Source: UBA11222 sp049323435
Lineage (GTDB): Bacteria > Pseudomonadota > Alphaproteobacteria > UBA11222
Length of the DNA: 64,000 nucleotides
Direction of reading: 5' to 3'
NCBI GenBank assembly: GCA_049323435.1
Contig: JBMOMX010000029.1
Location: forward strand, 1 to 64,000
The notes beneath the pieces are model-generated. The model did not search any database. It was given only the letters and a program-made list of their open reading frames with translations, and was not told where the DNA came from. Of this stretch, positions 60,351-64,000 are shown piece by piece. The position numbers and the translations under genes are program-made. Position 1 is the first letter of the stretch, and each line of letters begins with the position of its first letter.

Positions 60351-62642
60351 ATGGCTGCCATTGATGATATCACAAACCTGTATGTCGGTTATTTCAACCG
60401 CGCGCCGGACCCGGCGGGCCTGAATTTCTGGGTGGCGCAGCTCAATGCGGGCGCCTCGCTGGCGGGCATCGCCAACAGCTTTTCGCTGGTGTCCGAAGCG
60501 CAGAGCCTGTACAGCTTTCTTTCCGCTCCGCTGGTGGGCAGCCCGGTCAGCTTCCTGAACAGTGTCTATCTCAACCTGTTCGGCCGTGCGATTGACGCTG
60601 CGGGCCAGACCTACTGGACGGCGCAGCTCGCCAACCCCGCGCTCCCCATCGGTCGCGTCATCGTCGACATCATCTCCGGTGCCCAGGGCGATGACCGGCT
60701 GGTAGTCACCAACAAGTCAACTGTCGGCAAGGCGTTCACGCAGAAGGTCGTGGACACCAATGCCACGTTCAACCAGGGCCTCGCCAAGAACGCCTTTAAC
60801 GGCGTAACCAAGGATGCAGCCACGGTGACAACAGTCATCGCAGCCAATGACGCGGCCATTTCCGGTTCGGCCGGTTCGGCCGGCGGTCAGAACTTCATTC
60901 TTACCTCAGCCATCGATGTTTTCAATGGCACGGGCAGTAATGACACGTTCCTCGCGGACAATAGCGGCACCACGCCGACGCTGACTATCGCTGACCAGTT
61001 GGATGGCGGCGGCGGCACTGGCGACCTGCTGAGCATCTTCCTCGCGGCAGCGGCAACCACTACCGGCCAGCCGGCCTTTAAGAATATCGAAGCCGTCAAG
61101 ATCACCGGTGGCGCGATTACGACCTATACGGCGGCGACCGGCACTACTTCGCTGGCCCTTGATGGGGGCACAGCCGGCGCCACGTTGACGCTTGCCGGGC
61201 AGTCGCTTTCACTGGCCAATCGCGCCGCCCTTGCCGACGTGGTTGCCGCTGGCGCCACCTCTACGCATACCAGCCAGGATCTGACGCTCAGCAACATGAC
61301 CGGTGCAGGCTCGATTGATATCAGCGGCACCAAGGTGGCGACGCTGAACCTGACATCGAGCGTTTCTACAAACTCTACTACACTCACCAACACCGGTGCG
61401 GCCCTGGCAACGTTGAATATTTCAGGTGACAAGACCCTGAATGTGACCGAGTCCCTGGCTGGGCTCACCACCATCAATGCTGGTGCTGCGACAGGCTCGG
61501 TCAATGTCAATGCTACCGGCGCCGCTATTGCCGCCGCCTTCAAGTTCACCGGCGGTTCGGGCAATGATAGCCTCCGGGTCGCCGACAATGCGCTGGCGAG
61601 CCTTGCTTCCGGCGCCCAGTTGGACGGCGGAGCCGGTACTGCGGACAAGCTTCGTATTCTGGACACCGCTTTGACGGCTACTGAGCTTGCGCGCATTGGC
61701 CAGACGGTTGGTTTTGAAGTTTTGGGCATGGATGCATCCCTGACTCTTGACGCCAGCACCACGCCCACCTTTAAGAACTTCTCGGTTGATACTGCTGCGT
61801 TGACGACTGTCATCACCACTCTTGCGACCGGCAGCAGCACCACCCTCGCCGCCAGCTCCACCTCGTTGACATTGGGAACCGCTGTGGGCGTGACAGACCA
61901 CTCCATCGTGCTTGGCGGCAGCCCGGCGGTTGCGGGCGTTACCGCCACTGCATTGGTCATCACCGGCATCACCACAGTGTCGCTTACTTCCAGCGCGGCC
62001 ACGCCCAACACGATTACCGCGATAACCAACAGCGACAACAGCAACTTCACCATCAAAGGGTCAACGGATCTGACCATGACGCTGGCCGCCGGTACAGCGG
62101 TGGGCAGCACGGTAGACGCCGCTGCTGGCTCCTTCACCGGTAAGCTGAATGTCACAGGCAGCAGTATCATTGGTTCGGGCGATATCCTGCGCGGTGGCGC
62201 CGGCGCCGATACGATCAATGGCCGCTCGGGCGCTGACACGCTGACCGGCAATGCTGGCGCGGATACGTTCAGCTTCACTGCCACTGCCGCCGCGAATGCG
62301 GGTGGGGCGGCCTTCGGACAGGCCGATGTCATCACCGACTTCGCCATTGGCGTTGACAAGTTGCAGTTTGCTGGTGTTGCGGATGTGATTTCAGGGCAGC
62401 AGGGAGCGGTGCAGACAGCGGTTACCGCCCTGGCGGCCGGCTCGTCCGACATCGCGATTGCAACTGCAATGGCGACAGCAAACACGACCAACCTGGGCGT
62501 GTCATTCGCTACTTTCGGTGGCAACACCTACGTTCTGTATGAAACCACAGGCGCCAGCACCGGCGTTGCGGCGGATGACGTGTTCATCAAACTGACGGGC
62601 GTCACCACCCTGCCGACCTTCGCGGGTGACGTAATCGCCTAA
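60351..62642 (+). CDS. DUF4214 / RTX surface-layer-like protein
   Basis: A 763-aa acidic Ala/Thr/Gly-rich protein, paralogous to its neighbour. Residues 1-160 hold the DUF4214 units (LYVGYFNRAPDPAGLNFWVAQ, VYLNLFGRAIDAAGQTYWTAQ). A long beta-rich Thr/Ala body follows, and a C-terminal RTX block (GGAGADTINGRSGADTLTGNAGADTFSF then DVITDFAIGVDKLQF) as in serralysins. No signal peptide, almost no Lys, and no Cys or Trp beyond the N-terminal domain. Together with frequent C-ending codons (AAG, TTC, ACC, GTC), a strong ribosome binding site and terminator, it looks like an abundant type I-exported surface protein, perhaps an S-layer. Confidence 0.83.
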   Translation: MAAIDDITNLYVGYFNRAPDPAGLNFWVAQLNAGASLAGIANSFSLVSEAQSLYSFLSAPLVGSPVSFLNSVYLNLFGRAIDAAGQTYWTAQLANPALPIGRVIVDIISGAQGDDRLVVTNKSTVGKAFTQKVVDTNATFNQGLAKNAFNGVTKDAATVTTVIAANDAAISGSAGSAGGQNFILTSAIDVFNGTGSNDTFLADNSGTTPTLTIADQLDGGGGTGDLLSIFLAAAATTTGQPAFKNIEAVKITGGAITTYTAATGTTSLALDGGTAGATLTLAGQSLSLANRAALADVVAAGATSTHTSQDLTLSNMTGAGSIDISGTKVATLNLTSSVSTNSTTLTNTGAALATLNISGDKTLNVTESLAGLTTINAGAATGSVNVNATGAAIAAAFKFTGGSGNDSLRVADNALASLASGAQLDGGAGTADKLRILDTALTATELARIGQTVGFEVLGMDASLTLDASTTPTFKNFSVDTAALTTVITTLATGSSTTLAASSTSLTLGTAVGVTDHSIVLGGSPAVAGVTATALVITGITTVSLTSSAATPNTITAITNSDNSNFTIKGSTDLTMTLAAGTAVGSTVDAAAGSFTGKLNVTGSSIIGSGDILRGGAGADTINGRSGADTLTGNAGADTFSFTATAAANAGGAAFGQADVITDFAIGVDKLQFAGVADVISGQQGAVQTAVTALAAGSSDIAIATAMATANTTNLGVSFATFGGNTYVLYETTGASTGVAADDVFIKLTGVTTLPTFAGDVIA

Positions 62643-62651
62643 GGCGCACCG

Positions 62652-62672
62652 TCTGGCCGCATCGGCCAGACA
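62652..62672 (+). terminator. First hairpin after the surface protein gene
   Basis: GTCTGGCC and GGCCAGAC form a perfect 8-bp stem with a GCATC loop, 10 nt after the stop codon. No T run follows; it may protect the mRNA 3' end ahead of the true terminator. Confidence 0.5.
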
Positions 62673-62685
62673 CAAACTCTATGAA

Positions 62686-62715
62686 AACCCCCGGGGCGAC
62701 CCGGGGGTTTTTCTT
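62686..62715 (+). terminator. Strong rho-independent terminator
   Basis: AAAACCCCCGGG pairs with CCCGGGGGTTTTT (8-bp GC stem 62689-62696 with 62701-62708, T run 62709-62713). Ends the surface protein transcript. Confidence 0.93.
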
Positions 62716-62769
62716 TGCCCGCAATTTGGGGAAAAAAGGCAGAAATGAGGGGAGGAAAAAAGGAAGGCG

Positions 62770-63206
62770 GAAACAGAAATTGGGTGAAACAGAAATGGGG
62801 TCAGAGTCGAATTAACAACAGAAATGGGGTCAGAGTCGAATTAATAACAGAAATGGGGTCAGAGTCGAATTAGACCATTTTTTGATCAAGAAGAAATGGA
62901 GTCAGACTCGATTTATCAGAAATGGCAGACTCGGCAAAGAAATGGGGTCAGACTCGAAACGGGAAAAAGGGGTCAGACTTGAATTATGTGAGCTTGACCA
63001 CAACAGGAAAGAAAAAAAAGGAAAGAGAAAAAAGGGGTCAGACTCGAATTAAACACAGAAAAAGAAAGGCGGGCAGAAATGGGGTCAGACTCGATTTAAA
63101 GAAATGGGTCAGACTCGAATTAGGAATAGGGTCACGAGAAATAGTGTCAGACTCAACGAAAAAAAGGGGTCAGACTCGTATTATGTGAGCCCGACCCCAA
63201 CAGGTA
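62770..63206. repeat. Degenerate array of GGGGTCAGACTCGAATTA repeats
   Basis: About ten recognisable units plus decayed ones. Core (A)GAAATGGGGTCAGAnTCG begins near 62791, 62820, 62849, 62891, 62938, 63075 and 63100; AAAAAGGGGTCAGAC-type units begin near 62964, 63028 and 63158. The first three carry GAGTCG, the later ones GACTCG or GACTTG. The units at 62964 and 63158 continue into TATGTGAGCYYGACCMCAAC, whose right arm pairs with the left arm to form an imperfect hairpin. Spacing is irregular (23 to about 65 nt). Best read as REP-like elements served by the RAYT downstream. Confidence 0.8.
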
Positions 63207-63243
63207 GTTTGTCCCTTTAGGACAATCGTGGTAGGTTGCACGC

Positions 63244-63537
63244 ATGGCGACCGTAACCTTCGACACCCTCAAATTTGTAGAGAAACTGCGCGCCGCAGGC
63301 GTCTCTGAACCGCAGGCCAAGGCGCAAGCCGAGGTGCTCGTTTCCGCGCTTTCCGAGGCTATGGAAATACAATTTGCGACTAAACAGGATATCCGGGATG
63401 TAAGATCGGATATCGCCCGGCTGGAGCGCGAGCAAATTGTTCCAATACAGCGCGACCTTTTCGTCCTCAAATGGATGATGGGCATGATGATCGGCGGGAT
63501 CACCGCCCTTGTCCTCAAGGCCTTCTTTCCGGCTTGA
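63244..63537 (+). CDS. DUF1640-like coiled-coil protein with C-terminal membrane anchor
   Basis: A 97-aa protein: ATVTFDTLKFVEKLRAAGVSEPQAKAQAEVLVSAL is the DUF1640/CCDC90-like start, followed by a coiled coil (KQDIRDVRSDIARLEREQ) and a C-terminal hydrophobic helix (WMMGMMIGGITALVLKAFF) that would anchor it in the inner membrane. Bacterial members have no settled function. AGG lies 9 nt before the ATG. The gene is enclosed by the repeat arrays on both sides. Confidence 0.8.
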   Translation: MATVTFDTLKFVEKLRAAGVSEPQAKAQAEVLVSALSEAMEIQFATKQDIRDVRSDIARLEREQIVPIQRDLFVLKWMMGMMIGGITALVLKAFFPA

Positions 63538-63571
63538 TCCCTGGAGCAATTCCTGCGGGGGTTTGTCTGGA

Positions 63572-63646
63572 AGAAGAAATGGGGTCAGACTCGAATTAAG
63601 AAGAAATGGGGTCGGCAGGGCAGAAATGGGGTCAGACTCGACATAT
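63572..63646. repeat. Second group of GGGGTCAGACTCGAATTA repeats
   Basis: Three units between the DUF1640 gene and the transposase: full cores beginning near 63575 and 63622, and a shortened one (AAGAAATGGGGTCGG) at 63601. Same sequence class as the GACTCG units of the upstream array. Confidence 0.8.
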
Positions 63647-63698
63647 TGATCCTGTTGGCTCATGGTGGAGGTGAGATGAATGGCTATAGGTATCTTCC

Positions 63699-64000
63699 AT
63701 GGCGCGACTCGCCCGATATAATTTCCCTGGGCAGCCCCAGCACGTAATATTGCGCGGCAATAATCGCGGTATTATTTTTGTTGATGAACAGGATTACCAT
63801 TTCTTTATCAAATGTCTGCACAAGGCGGCGGAGCAACATGCTTGCGCCGTACATGCCTATGTGCTGATGACAAATCATGTGCATCTGCTGATGACCCCGG
63901 AGCGGGGAGGCGGCATCGGCAAGGCGCTTCAATCGTTGGGAAGACGTTATGTTCAATATTTCAACCACATGCAAAAACGCACGGGAACATTGTGGGAAGG
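63699..64000 (+). CDS. REP-associated tyrosine transposase (RAYT), partial at window end
   Basis: An open frame of 100 codons running off the right edge. The start MARLARYNFPGQPQHVILRG, the HVH metal-binding motif (residues 60-62, in MTNHVHLL), the catalytic tyrosine candidate Y84 in GRRYVQYFN, and TGTLWEG are diagnostic of the IS200-like Y1 transposase family that acts on REP hairpins. An in-frame stop at 63687 makes the ATG at 63699 the first start; AGG precedes it by 8 nt. The repeats to its left are the expected substrates. Confidence 0.92.
   Translation, partial: MARLARYNFPGQPQHVILRGNNRGIIFVDEQDYHFFIKCLHKAAEQHACAVHAYVLMTNHVHLLMTPERGGGIGKALQSLGRRYVQYFNHMQKRTGTLWE

Noticed and set aside
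58611..62527. Long minus-strand open frames (over 440 codons) across both surface protein genes
   Set aside because: They mirror the repetitive GC-rich sense genes; valine/alanine/proline-heavy products without recognisable domains.
62770..63206. CRISPR array
   Set aside because: Units are too variable, intervals irregular and low in complexity, and no cas genes are present; the adjacent RAYT explains the repeats better.
63684..63974. Minus-strand 96-codon open frame at the right edge
   Set aside because: It is antisense to the RAYT reading frame, which has clear family motifs.

Overview
The window looks like chromosomal DNA from a GC-rich alphaproteobacterium. Support comes from the 23S-5S-tRNA-fMet tail of an rRNA operon, an NADP isocitrate dehydrogenase of the eukaryote-like type, a psd-pssA pair, a BdhA-type hydroxybutyrate dehydrogenase, an Omp25-like barrel, short high-GC intergenic gaps and AGGAGG-type ribosome binding sites. 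I cannot name the genus.

Layout. 1-885: end of an rRNA operon with tRNA-fMet. 0.9-9.2 kb: glycosyltransferase, mobB, outer-membrane barrel, a two-gene acyl-CoA ligase/bdhA operon, and an iron(III) ABC importer (binding protein plus permease, no ATPase nearby) behind a possible Fur site. 9.4-12.9 kb: a STAS / metallo-hydrolase / CHASE2-PP2C signalling operon. 13.0-16.7 kb: a PEP-CTERM exported protein, then rph-rdgB-hemW. 16.7-24.1 kb: msrB, a retropepsin-like protease gene bounded by 16-bp direct repeats, and a minus-strand run of catabolic genes (MaoC hydratase, luciferase-like monooxygenase, GMC oxidoreductase, glyoxalase-fold protein, hydrolase, carboxymuconolactone decarboxylase-like protein, sorbosone dehydrogenase-like propeller). 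24.2-29.8 kb: an unknown 572-aa protein, polA and an orphan ABC ATPase. 29.8-32.3 kb: an accessory patch with hicAB, a relatively AT-rich DUF2971 gene, and parD with a parE apparently cut by a MITE-like double-hairpin repeat.

32.3-45 kb: thiolase, enoyl-CoA hydratase, an unknown 576-aa protein with an XRE regulator, actinobacterial-type inositol-phosphate synthase, orphan ZnuA-like protein, a lipoprotein, an RND efflux pair, tRNA-Ser(GCT) and a Sel1-like gene. 45-58.3 kb: alaS, an SDR, pssA/psd, an Atm1-type ABC exporter, a DUF1329 protein, a LysM protein, a LOG-family protein, icd and a divergent polysaccharide deacetylase. 58.3-62.7 kb: two paralogous DUF4214 proteins with RTX-like C-terminal repeats; the second has a long leader and a strong terminator and may be an abundant surface-layer protein. 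62.7-64 kb: a field of degenerate GGGGTCAGACTCGAATTA repeats around a DUF1640 gene, followed by a REP-associated tyrosine transposase (RAYT) that runs off the end.

The signals most worth a second look are the RAYT/repeat/DUF1640 module, the 16-bp direct repeat that duplicates the 3' end of maoC around a protease gene, the STAS-hydrolase-phosphatase operon, and the interrupted parE. All start choices, motifs and repeats were read by eye; no database search was run.
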